Position numbers and translations under genes: made by a program | Part shown: positions 34,412 through 44,278 of the stretch, piece by piece | Numbering within the stretch: position 1 is the stretch's first letter | How the letters are laid out: every line of letters begins with the position of its first letter | Notes under the pieces: generated by a model | Told to the model about the DNA's origin: nothing | The model's database searches: none | Seen by the model: the letters and a program-made list of their open reading frames with translations, nothing else | Source: Pseudovibrio japonicus | Lineage (GTDB): Bacteria; Pseudomonadota; Alphaproteobacteria; Rhizobiales; Stappiaceae | DNA: 64,000 nt | Assembly (NCBI RefSeq): GCF_014651595.1 | Contig: NZ_BMXE01000013.1 | Location: forward strand, 35,100-99,099 | Reading direction: 5' to 3'

Positions 34412-35731
34412 TCAATCTAACATGTACAAAGTTGCATCTACGCTTTGGATCCGTTCATCGACATGAAGCGCCAGGGCTTCGTGGCTGCTAACGAATTTGA
34501 GCCAAAGAGGGTTGCTGGTGTTCACGGCAAAAAAGGTGGCATCCGATCGGTTGCGCAGTTGCGTGGGGGCGGTGGCCAATGGCTGTAGCTCGATGCCGGG
34601 CAAGGCATTGGCGACCAAATCCGGCATTGCGGACAAGCCTGCCAGCTTACAAGAGAGCGGTGCCAACTGGCTTAGCTTTGCCTCTCCATCTGGACCGGAG
34701 AGAGCCAAGATCGGGCGCATCTTTTTTGCAATGATACGGGCGGGCATGATGAGCCGTAGTAAGCGGCGTTTTTCAAACAGATCGCTATTCCAGCTATATG
34801 AGAACACATCGGCTGACTTATTCAGCGTCAAGGTGTTCTTGAGGGACTTGAACACCTTGTCGAAGCAGTCCCCCATATGAGCCGGATGGAAGAGGAAATC
34901 CGGAGCCGTGAATTTGGCTTGAATTGCATCCAGTTCAACCAGGAACTCCCCAAGAGCTGCAAACAACAAACGTGGAGAGACGGAGCGATCAGCGGCCATA
35001 TTTTGCAGAGAGAACAAGCCCCGGTTTAGGGCTAGCAGTTCCATGCGCTCCTTAAGGAGGCTGCTGTCGCTGCGCACTTTTTCTTCTGAGACAATCCGCG
35101 CTGCGGCGTTGGTTGCCCGCACGCGAGCTAAGGCAATTACCTCATCAAGGTTGGTAGAAAGGACCTTTGATGCCCCGATGCTGATTGCTCGCGGGACAAA
35201 AGCCCGGTCTAAAATCACTTGCCCTTCTGGGGTTTTCTCCAGGATCCGTGCTATGGGGATCGTGGTGTATCCAGACAAATCCGTCCCACTCAGAGTGAGG
35301 GTTACACCAACGTCTGCAACTTCGGTTTCTACAACTCCATTTTCGGGATCACTCAAATCCCGAAGCTGCTTTACGCTTGTCAAGAAACGATATTGGCCAT
35401 GGACTTGTCCATATTCACGCGTACCGGTGAGGGCTATTGGGACGGCCAGGAAAACAGTTTTGTCGATGACACCATCGGGAACATCAATGACCAACTCTTT
35501 GTCCAGCTTGAAGTAGAGCCGGTCCGCAAAGACGCCTTCAGCCTCCCGAACAGCCAGTTTGCCGATTTGAAGGCTCTTGGAGTTGAATTCGAGTTTGCTA
35601 ACACCGAAATCCCCCCCGCTAAGGTCCAGCTGGGCCAAGGCGTCAGCGTAAGACCTTACGGAATTATCCGCTTGCTGAAACTGTTGGGGGGAAAGAAACA
35701 TACCCTCTTTCCAAGCGATACGTGAAATCAT
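34412..35731 (-). CDS. tssK: T6SS baseplate protein TssK
   Basis: Links the baseplate wedge (TssEFG) to the TssL/TssM membrane complex. It has 439 residues from the ATG at 35731, chosen because the family start (MxxxxxWKEGMFLSPQQFQQ) begins there; the longer open frame enters tssJ. The N-terminal beta domain (about 1-170), a helical bundle (about 230-320, RMELLALNRGLFSLQNMA) and the C-terminal domain (to LYMLD) are all present. It starts about 10 nt after tssJ and its stop overlaps the region of the tssL start, as in a tightly packed operon. Confidence 0.94.
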   Translation of the reverse strand: MISRIAWKEGMFLSPQQFQQADNSVRSYADALAQLDLSGGDFGVSKLEFNSKSLQIGKLAVREAEGVFADRLYFKLDKELVIDVPDGVIDKTVFLAVPIALTGTREYGQVHGQYRFLTSVKQLRDLSDPENGVVETEVADVGVTLTLSGTDLSGYTTIPIARILEKTPEGQVILDRAFVPRAISIGASKVLSTNLDEVIALARVRATNAAARIVSEEKVRSDSSLLKERMELLALNRGLFSLQNMAADRSVSPRLLFAALGEFLVELDAIQAKFTAPDFLFHPAHMGDCFDKVFKSLKNTLTLNKSADVFSYSWNSDLFEKRRLLRLIMPARIIAKKMRPILALSGPDGEAKLSQLAPLSCKLAGLSAMPDLVANALPGIELQPLATAPTQLRNRSDATFFAVNTSNPLWLKFVSSHEALALHVDERIQSVDATLYMLD

Positions 35732-35741
35732 GAAAACAACT

Positions 35742-36254
35742 TTATTCTGAACCGTCAGCCGGATTAATTTCTGCCTCTTCAGGCGCTTCGTAGTCCTTGC
35801 CGAGATAGCCAATGGCGATCCCGCTGGCATTTACTGTCACAGCGATATTTTCTTTGAAGCTCTTCGGGGTTACGGGAACTGTCGTGCTAAACAACTGCCC
35901 CCTATAGTTGGCAAACTCAGCAAAAGCCCCGAGGTATTTGGTGGTCGGTTGCAAGTCGATCATGACTGGTCGATGCTCTTGCGGGTAAAGCGGGGCAAAG
36001 AGTTGCTTGTCCAGGGTAACAGCGGCCAGATCTGCGCTGTCATTGTTGTATATTTGCCAGAAATTTGCCGCATCAAACTCGGTACGGTTCGAGAGTTGAT
36101 AAACCCTGACGACCACTGGATTGGCGACGTCATCGGTCTGGTTTATGTCCGGGCCGGCAATGAGGGTTAAACTCTCCGGAACGGGAGAGGTTGGCTCGCG
36201 GCTTGCACACGCACTGAGAAAAGTCATGGCAACAAAGAGTAAGTAACGCATCAT
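35742..36254 (-). CDS. tssJ: T6SS outer-membrane lipoprotein TssJ
   Basis: Outer-membrane lipoprotein capping the TssM periplasmic domain. It has 170 residues with a short lipoprotein signal (MMRYLLFVAMTF) and a lipobox LSAC ending at Cys16. The mature part has the transthyretin-like TssJ fold with the VVVRVYQLSNRTEFDAANFW strand-helix motif and PEGAxY-like late segment replaced by VTVNASGIAIGY. Its ATG overlaps the preceding FHA gene stop by 4 nt, indicating coupled translation. Confidence 0.92.
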   Translation of the reverse strand: MMRYLLFVAMTFLSACASREPTSPVPESLTLIAGPDINQTDDVANPVVVRVYQLSNRTEFDAANFWQIYNNDSADLAAVTLDKQLFAPLYPQEHRPVMIDLQPTTKYLGAFAEFANYRGQLFSTTVPVTPKSFKENIAVTVNASGIAIGYLGKDYEAPEEAEINPADGSE

Positions 36255-37102
36255 AGCTTCCCGATTTCCTCATCCAGCAGTGCAAAGAAGGTGAGATAGA
36301 ACTCACGGTTTTGCCGTTTCTTAGAAAATTGGCGCTTGTAAAACTGCCAATAGTGCTTCTTCCGATTTGCAAATAGAGGTACGAACTCGTCGTATTCCTG
36401 CTCGTGCGCTTCGGGATCAATTTGTGCGAGGAACCGGTCCAATGCGCGCTCCAACGCGTTGGACATTCCGTTTTTGTGTTGCCATGCCTGCCAACCTGAG
36501 GGGGGCTCTGCACTGCTTGCGCGTGGTTCAAAACCGCGAAACGGCGCATGTCGCGGCCTGTCTTCCATCATGGAACTTTGCTCAGCGGTGCTATCGAGGC
36601 CGTCGTCAAACGGATCAAACAGCAGATCATTTCCAGCCTGTTCTTGATGGAACTCTCTATTTTGCAGTGCTGGAGTGCTTTCCGACGGAACGTGGGGCAG
36701 CAAAGGGCCATCGCCCCCCAAATCGGTCTCTGCCCTGAACTCCAGGACGGAAGCGCTTTCGAGTTCTTGGTGTCTTTCAACCGCTCCAACGATCCCGACG
36801 AGCAACTTGTATCCGCAAAAACCAAGTACATCCCCATCGCTCAGATAGACGGCATCATTTTTGGGCAGCATGTCCTCATTAAGCGCAGTGCCATGCTGAG
36901 ACGTGTCCATGATCGCAAATGCGCCGTCTTCGGTCCGAGAGATAACCAAATGCGTGGCAGACATTGTCTCTGATGGATCTGGCAAGCAAATATCGCAGTC
37001 GTACCCAGAGCCGATTTCGCAGCTGTCATCTTGCAGGTAAAATTCACGCCGTTCGACGTTGCTAGCCTCTGGTATCTGAAGCAATTGCATGCTTAGCGTC
37101 AT
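36251..37102 (-). CDS. tagH: FHA-domain T6SS regulatory/scaffold protein (TagH/ImpI-like)
   Basis: 283 residues. An N-terminal forkhead-associated domain (about 15-100: CEIGSGYDCDICLPDPS, ATHLVISR, TALNED) binds phosphothreonine. The C-terminal helical domain (about 210-283: ALERALDRFLAQIDP, KKHYWQFYKRQFSKKRQ) is the one found in T6SS FHA proteins. In other systems this protein is controlled by the kinase PpkA and phosphatase PppA; neither gene is in this window, so either they are encoded elsewhere or the FHA acts as a scaffold. It lies between tssH and tssJ. Confidence 0.88.
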   Translation of the reverse strand: MTLSMQLLQIPEASNVERREFYLQDDSCEIGSGYDCDICLPDPSETMSATHLVISRTEDGAFAIMDTSQHGTALNEDMLPKNDAVYLSDGDVLGFCGYKLLVGIVGAVERHQELESASVLEFRAETDLGGDGPLLPHVPSESTPALQNREFHQEQAGNDLLFDPFDDGLDSTAEQSSMMEDRPRHAPFRGFEPRASSAEPPSGWQAWQHKNGMSNALERALDRFLAQIDPEAHEQEYDEFVPLFANRKKHYWQFYKRQFSKKRQNREFYLTFFALLDEEIGKL

Positions 37103-37122
37103 AGAACCCCACCCATTATTCG

Positions 37123-39696
37123 CTATTCAATTATCAGGGAGATGTCTGTCCCATCATGGGTCACACAAATCGAGCTAAGGGGTGCGTCATCAATTACGCG
37201 TTTGATGCATTCCTCAGCCAATTTCGGCAGAAAATCCCGATTTATTATTGCTTCGATTGCCCGCCCACCAGACATCGGTTCGTCGTTACGTTTCTGAACA
37301 TAATCAACGAAGCTATCTTTCCAGCTCAGCTCCGCGTTGTATTGGGACCTGACGCGCTCTTTAATCCGCGCAAGATGGATCTCTGCAATTTTAATGCAGG
37401 TCGTCTCATCAAGTGGTTGGTAGGCAATCAGTTCGGTGCGGCCAATAAAGGCCGGGCTAAAGTAATCCAGTAGTAGAGGCTGCAAGGCCTCCTTTGCCTG
37501 AACAGGGTCAAATACCCCGTCACAGCTGTCCGTTAGCTGCCGCAATTTCTCACCGCCCGTATTGGATGTCATGATGATGATCGTGTTGCGGAAATCGACT
37601 TTTGTTCCCTCACTGTCTGTGATGTAGCCCCGATCGAAAATCTGGAAGAAAATGTCCTGAATTTCCCGATGTGCTTTTTCCATCTCGTCCAGCAACAGGA
37701 CCTGATAGGGGCGCTTACGGATCGCTTCTGTCAGAATGCCGCCTTTGCCATAGCCGACGTACCCGGCTGAGGCGCCCAAGAGCATTGAAGCCTTATGTGG
37801 TTCCTTGAACTCACTCATATTGATTGTGGTGAGAGAGTTTTCTCCGTCAAAAAACTCTTCGGCAATTGCCAGCGCTGTTTCCGTCTTACCGACCCCGGAT
37901 GGCCCGCACATCATAAACACGCCAATTGGCTTACGATGGTCGGTAAGGCCCGCGCGTGACACTTTCAGCGATTTTGCGATCGCTTCAATAGCTGCATCCT
38001 GCCCCATTACCCTTCGTTTCAGCCGATCCTCCAGCTGCAACAGGCATTCTGCGTCATCGGAGTTGAGGTTGGAGACGGGTATTCCTGTCCAGTCAGAGAT
38101 GACTGAAGCTATGGTGATGTCACTTACCCATGGATGGACGTAGAGCTCTTCATCACCATTTACTGTGATGTCAAAAGGTATGGAAACACTCGCTTCCGCG
38201 GCATCCTGCGCTTCGGAAGTGGCATTAAGATACGAAAAGACTTTGCTCTTTTGCGCTTGCCAGGTTGCGACCTGATCTTTCAGCTCATGTTCCTGCGCCT
38301 CAATTGCCTCGACCAGATCGCTCTCAGGGCTCGCATCTGATCCATAAAGCCGGACTTCTTCTTCGAGCAGCTTGTGTTCTGCTCGTGTGAAATGAAGTTT
38401 CTCTTCCAAAACAGCAATTTGTTTTGGAGCGGTATGCTGCGAAAGAGCAACACGTGCACAAGCTGTATCAAGCAAACTGATTGCTTTATCCGGCAACCTG
38501 CGGGACGGCAGGTAGCGTATAGACAGGTCCACCGCCGCCTGAAGAGCACTCCCGCGAATGGGTACGCCATGATGCTTGCAGAGCTCTTCGGAAACTGAAC
38601 GCAGAATGTTAACTGCCGCTTCTCGGTTAGGCTCATCTACGGAGATGGATTGGAAGCGACGGGAGAAAGCGGGGTCTTTCTCAATGTACTTTTTGTACTC
38701 GGCAAAGGTGGTTGCTGCGATGACCCGGAATTGGCCGCGTGCCAAAGCGGGTTTCAAAAGGTTGGCGGCATCATTTTGCCCTTCCGTGCCGCCTGCTCCG
38801 ATGATTGTATGCGCTTCATCAATGAATACGATAATAGGGTGCGAGGCGGACTGCACTTCCTTGATGATGTTCTTAAGCCGTTCCTCAAACTCACCTTTTA
38901 CGCTTGCACCGGCTTGCAGAAGGCCCAAATCCAGATTGATCAGCTCTGCATTCTTGAGTTGGTCGGGAACTTCTCCTGCGGCTATTTTCTGCGCCAATCC
39001 CTCAACAACAGCTGTCTTGCCCACGCCAGCCTCACCCAGGAGGATGGGGTTGTTTTGCCGCTTACGAAGAAGCACATCAATCGCGTTTGCAATTTCGTCT
39101 GTACGCCCTAACACAGGGTCCAGGCGCCCCTCTCGTGCTTCTTGCGTCAGGTTGGCCGTAAAGCGAGAAAGAGCATCGCCACCGCCTGAACTAACTCCGC
39201 CGCCCTTGCTGGAGGATCCACCGGCAGCAAAGTTCAAATTCTGCCCGCGCTTTACGGCGAAGGAGCGAAGCGCATCTGTCGAAACAGGCTCCAATGCTTG
39301 CAAGGCTTCCAGGCGCGTGCCCAAGGATCCGGATGTCTGCAGGGCCAGCAGCAGCACCTCAGGTAGGATTGCAGCGTGTTCCAGGTCAACCGATGCGATC
39401 AGCCATGCTCGTTCAACCAGTTTCGCAAGTGATCCGGAAATGGTTGGCTGCTTGCCTTCTTCGCCCATACCGATGGGCATACGCTGTTCCAGCTCTGCTT
39501 GTAATTGGTTCAGCTGGACGCCTTGTGATTCAAGAAAATCTTGTAGTTCCGTGTCGCTTGAAAAAATCACATGATAGAGCCAGTGAGGGATTTCTACGGC
39601 AACAACTTTACGGTTGATTGCTTCACCGACAGCATTCTCCAGCATGACTTTCAAAGCTGGGGTCAGGCGAGAAACAAGTTTTGTAAGTTTGACCAT
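37123..39696 (-). CDS. clpV: T6SS sheath-recycling ATPase TssH (ClpV)
   Basis: AAA+ disaggregase that unfolds contracted TssB/TssC sheath. It has 857 residues: N-terminal Clp-N domain (about 1-160), first AAA domain with Walker A GEAGVGKT (about 220) and Walker B VFIDEAHT (about 290), middle coiled region (about 410-500), second AAA domain with Walker A GPSGVGKT (about 600) and Walker B LLLDEMEKAH (about 670), and C-terminal D2-small domain (about 780-857). The length matches the ClpV family. It starts 12 nt after tssG. Confidence 0.95.
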   Translation of the reverse strand: MVKLTKLVSRLTPALKVMLENAVGEAINRKVVAVEIPHWLYHVIFSSDTELQDFLESQGVQLNQLQAELEQRMPIGMGEEGKQPTISGSLAKLVERAWLIASVDLEHAAILPEVLLLALQTSGSLGTRLEALQALEPVSTDALRSFAVKRGQNLNFAAGGSSSKGGGVSSGGGDALSRFTANLTQEAREGRLDPVLGRTDEIANAIDVLLRKRQNNPILLGEAGVGKTAVVEGLAQKIAAGEVPDQLKNAELINLDLGLLQAGASVKGEFEERLKNIIKEVQSASHPIIVFIDEAHTIIGAGGTEGQNDAANLLKPALARGQFRVIAATTFAEYKKYIEKDPAFSRRFQSISVDEPNREAAVNILRSVSEELCKHHGVPIRGSALQAAVDLSIRYLPSRRLPDKAISLLDTACARVALSQHTAPKQIAVLEEKLHFTRAEHKLLEEEVRLYGSDASPESDLVEAIEAQEHELKDQVATWQAQKSKVFSYLNATSEAQDAAEASVSIPFDITVNGDEELYVHPWVSDITIASVISDWTGIPVSNLNSDDAECLLQLEDRLKRRVMGQDAAIEAIAKSLKVSRAGLTDHRKPIGVFMMCGPSGVGKTETALAIAEEFFDGENSLTTINMSEFKEPHKASMLLGASAGYVGYGKGGILTEAIRKRPYQVLLLDEMEKAHREIQDIFFQIFDRGYITDSEGTKVDFRNTIIIMTSNTGGEKLRQLTDSCDGVFDPVQAKEALQPLLLDYFSPAFIGRTELIAYQPLDETTCIKIAEIHLARIKERVRSQYNAELSWKDSFVDYVQKRNDEPMSGGRAIEAIINRDFLPKLAEECIKRVIDDAPLSSICVTHDGTDISLIIE

Positions 39697-39708
39697 CGGC
39701 CATAATCC

Positions 39709-40662
39709 CTAAAGTTGGTATTCAAGAAGATTGATCGAAGCAGTTTGGTTGGGGCGAAGGGCAGGGGCCAGAAGGCTGCGAAAACCCACCCGATCGCGCG
39801 GCTTGCGCGCGGATAATCGCGGAGGCGGCAGGTACTTCCGTAAAATGTCCGCGTAAATTTGAACCGAGGTCGCATCGCGCAAGTACTGTGAGATGATGTG
39901 TTGCAGCTCCTCAATCTTCTCTGGTGCTTGCGTGAGTTCCTCTAGTTCCTCGCGGCTTGAACATGGAATATGCACTTCGATATCTGGAACCGAGATTTGC
40001 CCAAACCGGCCCAGAAGAGCCCCCTTGCCCAAGACCTGGCTTTGTTCTCTGTTTCTTCCGGAAAGGCGCGAACGATCACTATTCGATACGCGGTATTTCT
40101 TCCCATGGTGGGCTGTGATGTGTACTTCGCGCCCCAGGAACCAGGAGACAACGCGCCGGAGCCCGCCCAGAGATCTGGTTCGTGTAAGCAACGGAAGCAG
40201 GATATCGATGCAGTTCGTCTCTTCTGGTTTTTGAGAAACCCAGGTGAGAAGATGCGTAAGGATGTTGGCAGCTTCGGTGTTTGTGGCATCCTCTTTGGAT
40301 ACCAGCATCCTCACCCGTGATGCCCGGATCTGTAGTTCCAGAATGCGACGATCGAAGATAGCAAGGAAGTCCCTGAAACTGTCATCGCCATCGTGAATGC
40401 CTTTGAGCAGGGCTTCCTGGATATAGTCAGGAAGCGCACCATCAAAACTGGATAAAACTGGTGCAGCAAGAGATAGCCGCTCACCCGCGATTTGCTGATG
40501 GGAAAAGCCGCTTTCATACTCGTCGTTTCCAATCCTGTCAGTCCCTGAGGGGAACGGGTTGAAACGAGCGTCAGAAAGCGCCTCCTCATATTGAGGTAGT
40601 GCCAAGCGTTGGGCTTGAAGCAGCGAAATATCGAGTAAATCGTGGTGAGCCAATCTATTCAT
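39709..40662 (-). CDS. tssG: T6SS baseplate protein TssG
   Basis: Baseplate wedge component acting with TssE, TssF and TssK. It has 317 residues, near the usual 310-360. Family features include the FNPFPSG segment near residue 33, the LPDYIQEALL region (about 75) followed by helices, and the late YADILRKYLPP segment. The ATG overlaps the tssF stop by 4 nt, and GGAGG directly precedes it inside the end of tssF. Confidence 0.88.
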   Translation of the reverse strand: MNRLAHHDLLDISLLQAQRLALPQYEEALSDARFNPFPSGTDRIGNDEYESGFSHQQIAGERLSLAAPVLSSFDGALPDYIQEALLKGIHDGDDSFRDFLAIFDRRILELQIRASRVRMLVSKEDATNTEAANILTHLLTWVSQKPEETNCIDILLPLLTRTRSLGGLRRVVSWFLGREVHITAHHGKKYRVSNSDRSRLSGRNREQSQVLGKGALLGRFGQISVPDIEVHIPCSSREELEELTQAPEKIEELQHIISQYLRDATSVQIYADILRKYLPPPRLSARKPRDRVGFRSLLAPALRPNQTASINLLEYQL

Positions 40663-42452
40663 CCTCCCAATGCCATCCCATGAGTTCTAGGAAAGACACG
40701 TAATGGTTGGACGTGACCTCGCTCGCGCACAATCAGTTGGAAGAAACGATCGAAACTAACAAAACAGCCGATAAAGCGGTTTAGAGCGATTGCAAAGGCG
40801 TGGGACGCAATCGGTAATTTCGACTTATCTAAAGTGACTTCAATTTCGCTGCCAGCGGCAAGAAGCATGGAACCGTCGACCTGCATGGGCGCGACGCGCT
40901 GGTTTACTTTCACATCCCAAACAGCATCACCTGCTTCACGAACATGACTGGGAGCGCAAATGCGCAAGGCTTCCACTAGCGAACTTTTTGGATCTTTCGC
41001 CTCAAACAGGGTCGAGAAATTGGCGTTCAGGAGCGATAGGACTTCCCACTGTTGATCGGCGTGACAATCAGGCAAGATCGCGGTTGTCGGCTCGGCAACC
41101 AATGAGAATGGAATGCCAGCTAAAGCATCATCTTGAAATTCGCATTTCGCACCCGGTTTAGGGCGTGTGCCAGCTTCGCCGTTCGAACATAAGACCTTGG
41201 CGACGATATCCATCTCATCCGGAAACTCCCGTTTCCCTTGCTTTTGGCAACGGGGAATGGAGAAGCTGACCGACAAGCGAGCAAGGTCGAACTCGCCGTG
41301 CGTGTGACGCTCTTGCCATACCGGAGTTTCGCTCTCCTGCCGCCGGCTAGGATCAGTCATACTCGGCAGGGACACATTTCCCTCTGATGTGAGCTGATCA
41401 ATGCCGCTAATTTGCAGGGAAACAACATCCATCTGATCCGCTGAATTGGGCAGCAAGGGAACCTGAACGCGCTGGAAGTTGTAGCGAAGCGGACGAGTAC
41501 TGTCAGAATACGTGTTTATCAGCGGTACAACATTGATTGCCAGGTCTTCGGAGTGCACGTCTTCTAATGCTTTTGCAGCACTGGCATCTACGAATATACG
41601 AAGCGTAATCGCCTCCGCAGGCATCTGGGCAAGAACGTCTCCCAGATTATCAATTTCAAAAAAGTAGGCCTGATCCGGATAGGCAATAAAATCTCTTAGG
41701 GCTTCAAAACCCGATGCAGGGATACCGCTTGAAGGCAAGTAAGTGTCGTCTGAATGCGCAAACGTAAACTTGAGAGCCTCGGGCCCAAACCAGTGCGCTA
41801 ACCCGCTGTTATCTGCGGACAGGCTGATCCCATGAATCCCGCCCGCGAGGACATTCAAGATCCGCTGTTTACGCCCCGGCGGCGCGTTAATGTACAAAGG
41901 AAGGCTGTCGACTTTCAGGTCGGCGAAGCTGCTATCAGGGTCATGGGGCGCAATCGTTAAGCTAAGTGCTGCCTCAAACCCATCTGACTCATTTGGAACT
42001 TCAAACGGGAAGGGGGCTGTTTGCACACGGAAGTTGTCCGCGGATAGTGGAGCAATCTTGACCGTGGCAGCAGAGGTGTAGCGACAGAGCGAGCGTCCTT
42101 CCTCAGTGAGAAAGTCAAGCTCTGTTCCCTTCCTGACGATAACCTGTCCTGCTAATGCATCACTTTTTTCGAGCTTTATTGGGCAATAACTCGGTGATCC
42201 CAACAAAAACATCGGGCAGATGAGACGTAGCAGATCAAGCGCGATCTCAGGGACAGCATCATCCATTCTCTGGTTCAGACGAGAGGCGATTAAGGCGAGT
42301 GAATCAGAGAGCCTTTGAATGTCCGGATCGGCGCTCTTTCCAGCGGTCACCGCAAGGGTACGGGCTGCCTGAGGGTGGGTGTGGGCAAAGGCATCAAACG
42401 CCCTGCGCATGTAATCCAGCTCATTTTCGTAGTACTGAAGCAACCGATCCAT
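40659..42452 (-). CDS. tssF: T6SS baseplate protein TssF
   Basis: Large wedge subunit of the type VI baseplate. It has 597 residues, the normal length. The N terminus is diagnostic (YYENELDYMRRAFDAFAHTHPQAA, shown here only as YYENELDYMRRAF), followed by RLSDSLALIASRLNQRMDD and the RLICPMFLLGSPS segment. The Cys-rich end regions and the final RVFPRTHGM block also fit. It overlaps tssE by 1 nt and tssG by 4 nt. Confidence 0.93.
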   Translation of the reverse strand: MDRLLQYYENELDYMRRAFDAFAHTHPQAARTLAVTAGKSADPDIQRLSDSLALIASRLNQRMDDAVPEIALDLLRLICPMFLLGSPSYCPIKLEKSDALAGQVIVRKGTELDFLTEEGRSLCRYTSAATVKIAPLSADNFRVQTAPFPFEVPNESDGFEAALSLTIAPHDPDSSFADLKVDSLPLYINAPPGRKQRILNVLAGGIHGISLSADNSGLAHWFGPEALKFTFAHSDDTYLPSSGIPASGFEALRDFIAYPDQAYFFEIDNLGDVLAQMPAEAITLRIFVDASAAKALEDVHSEDLAINVVPLINTYSDSTRPLRYNFQRVQVPLLPNSADQMDVVSLQISGIDQLTSEGNVSLPSMTDPSRRQESETPVWQERHTHGEFDLARLSVSFSIPRCQKQGKREFPDEMDIVAKVLCSNGEAGTRPKPGAKCEFQDDALAGIPFSLVAEPTTAILPDCHADQQWEVLSLLNANFSTLFEAKDPKSSLVEALRICAPSHVREAGDAVWDVKVNQRVAPMQVDGSMLLAAGSEIEVTLDKSKLPIASHAFAIALNRFIGCFVSFDRFFQLIVRERGHVQPLRVFPRTHGMALGG

Positions 42453-42856
42453 TACGCCCCCTCCTCTGAAAATTGATCCATACGAGAGAGCGTTGTTTGC
42501 AGTTCTACAGCTTGCCAGACATCGTTCGTCAGGCAGGAGGCTGAGATAACAAACTTCACCTGATTGTTATTTCTGTCTTCGGCAAGGTTAATCTCTGAAA
42601 TGCCCGAAAGTCGGGTCTCGAACCGGCTCAACCGCTCGCGCAACTCAATACGTATCCGTTTATCGCGAACAGCATCCTGCAATGCCCAGTTCATGGGTAC
42701 GCCGAAACATAAGTTGGAGGAGGCCACATTTTCCAGAAGCGGGCTCGGTGAGACTTCCGGCGAGACGCTCTGCAACAGGTGCTCGACATGAAAAGCGACA
42801 TGACTTTCAATCGTCTCGTCGGTATCGGGCTGGAGAAATGCTTTTCTAAATCTCAC
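42452..42856 (-). CDS. tssE: T6SS baseplate protein TssE (gp25-like)
   Basis: Phage gp25-like baseplate protein that starts sheath assembly. It has 134 residues with the NLCFGVPMNWA region and a late ISASC strand; the ERLSRFETRLSGI helix matches the gp25 core with the conserved ExR pair. It overlaps tssC2 by 4 nt upstream and tssF by 1 nt downstream, so its translation is likely coupled to both. Confidence 0.88.
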   Translation of the reverse strand: MRFRKAFLQPDTDETIESHVAFHVEHLLQSVSPEVSPSPLLENVASSNLCFGVPMNWALQDAVRDKRIRIELRERLSRFETRLSGISEINLAEDRNNNQVKFVISASCLTNDVWQAVELQTTLSRMDQFSEEGA

Positions 42857-44256
42857 GCGGCTACTCCCTGAGGTATCTGGAGGTCGGTCTCAAGGCATAT
42901 TTCGCCCAGCACGTGATCGATCTGATATTGCGGCTCGATAAAGATCTTGCACCTAAAACGCGTGTTAAACAGCGTGTCGCCCGATACTTCCACCCGCGCG
43001 CTTCGCAATGGATAGCGAGACTGCAGTTCGCTCGTGTACATGGAAGCTGTCGATGTATAGGCTTGCAGAAACCTGTTTAGTCTGGTTTCGCACTCTTTGA
43101 TCGTGTTGGTGCTACCAATCAGGCTTCGTATCTGGATCTTGATGTAATGAACAAGCCGGCAGGCAATCATTATAGATTGCAACTGGGTCAAAACTTCCTT
43201 CTGGGGGATGCCAGCGCAATCGACCACTGATCTATTACCAACAAAGTAAAGCTGGTTGGTTTTGGTGCTTTCCGCCAGCGGTATGAAACCTTCCTCGGAA
43301 TAAAAACGCGAGACAGCGCGCGTAAAACGCACACGAGAGCGGAGTGTGGAAGTCGTTCCTTGCGGTGCTGGCGCAGCATGTGGAGCAAGCACAGCGCCAC
43401 TGCCGAATTCGTTTGTGATGAGTTTCAGGAACCCGAACCAGGCCCGTTCTGCAAATTCACTTATTGCCGTTTGGGCAAAACACGTCGCGGCGCCACCCCA
43501 AAGTCCGCTGCTGTCCGTAGGTCGTTGATGGAAACGAAATCCACTTTCAAGATCAAGATCTTCGTAGCGGCCACGTAATTGATAATACGGTAAGGCCAAC
43601 CCTAAGAAACGAGCGTTGGAACTTTCACGCAGTCGTTGCCACGAGCTGAATTCTTTGCTTTGGAGAATGTTCTTGATGCGCTTGGTATCTGTATACCACT
43701 GAGCATCGCTCTCTCCCAAAAGATCCTCTGCCACGTTCATGATAATCGGGCACATGCTTGTAGCGCCGAGATCACAAAGCAGTTCAGCAGTGTAAATTTC
43801 ATCATAGTCGGCGTTCAGATCAAAGGTGAGTGAGTGATCTACCACCAACAGTCCATAGGGTTCCCCCCCTAAGGTATCTAGTTCTCTCCTTCCCAGGATC
43901 TGGGCAAGAGCACTACGCCGCACATCACCGGCGTAGTGCAGGTCTTCCGCGAGCTCATCCCAACTAAGGTCCAGGACTTTTATTTTAACGGAGTACGCAT
44001 GTCCTTTGTGCCACACCAATTCTTGCAATGCGCGCCAGCGTGCTTCCAAAACTTTGAAAGCCTCAGCCTCGATGATTGCGTTCAACTGCGCAATAAAACG
44101 CTCTTGAATATCAAGCAGTGAACGTAAGATAAAAGACTTCACCGCCTCAGAACTGAGCTTAGGCAGAGGGGATACTACAGAGTTGTCCCCGCCGCCAAAG
44201 TATCCGTTCTTTAGCACTGCCTCTGACTGCAAGTGAATTGAATTGGTTGAACCCAT
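42853..44256 (-). CDS. Second TssC-family sheath protein (TssC2 / ImpD-like)
   Basis: 467-residue paralogue of the sheath subunit encoded upstream. Shared hallmarks are the EARWRALQELV helix (about residue 70), LGGEPYGLLVVDHSLTF (about 135) and the final beta region. It lacks the TssC-typical N-terminal extension. Tandem tssC paralogues are known in Agrobacterium (TssC40/TssC41, ImpD/ImpC), so the arrangement has precedent in Alphaproteobacteria. Only one tssB is present, so both must share it, or this copy may act in assembly at the baseplate. It starts 22 nt after tssC and overlaps tssE by 4 nt. Confidence 0.85.
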   Translation of the reverse strand: MGSTNSIHLQSEAVLKNGYFGGGDNSVVSPLPKLSSEAVKSFILRSLLDIQERFIAQLNAIIEAEAFKVLEARWRALQELVWHKGHAYSVKIKVLDLSWDELAEDLHYAGDVRRSALAQILGRRELDTLGGEPYGLLVVDHSLTFDLNADYDEIYTAELLCDLGATSMCPIIMNVAEDLLGESDAQWYTDTKRIKNILQSKEFSSWQRLRESSNARFLGLALPYYQLRGRYEDLDLESGFRFHQRPTDSSGLWGGAATCFAQTAISEFAERAWFGFLKLITNEFGSGAVLAPHAAPAPQGTTSTLRSRVRFTRAVSRFYSEEGFIPLAESTKTNQLYFVGNRSVVDCAGIPQKEVLTQLQSIMIACRLVHYIKIQIRSLIGSTNTIKECETRLNRFLQAYTSTASMYTSELQSRYPLRSARVEVSGDTLFNTRFRCKIFIEPQYQIDHVLGEICLETDLQIPQGVAA

Positions 44257-44278
44257 AACCAGCTATACCCTTTTGATT

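Noticed and set aside
38576..39574. 332-codon plus-strand frame inside clpV
   Set aside because: Antisense shadow of the well-supported ClpV gene; Ser/Pro-rich low-complexity translation.
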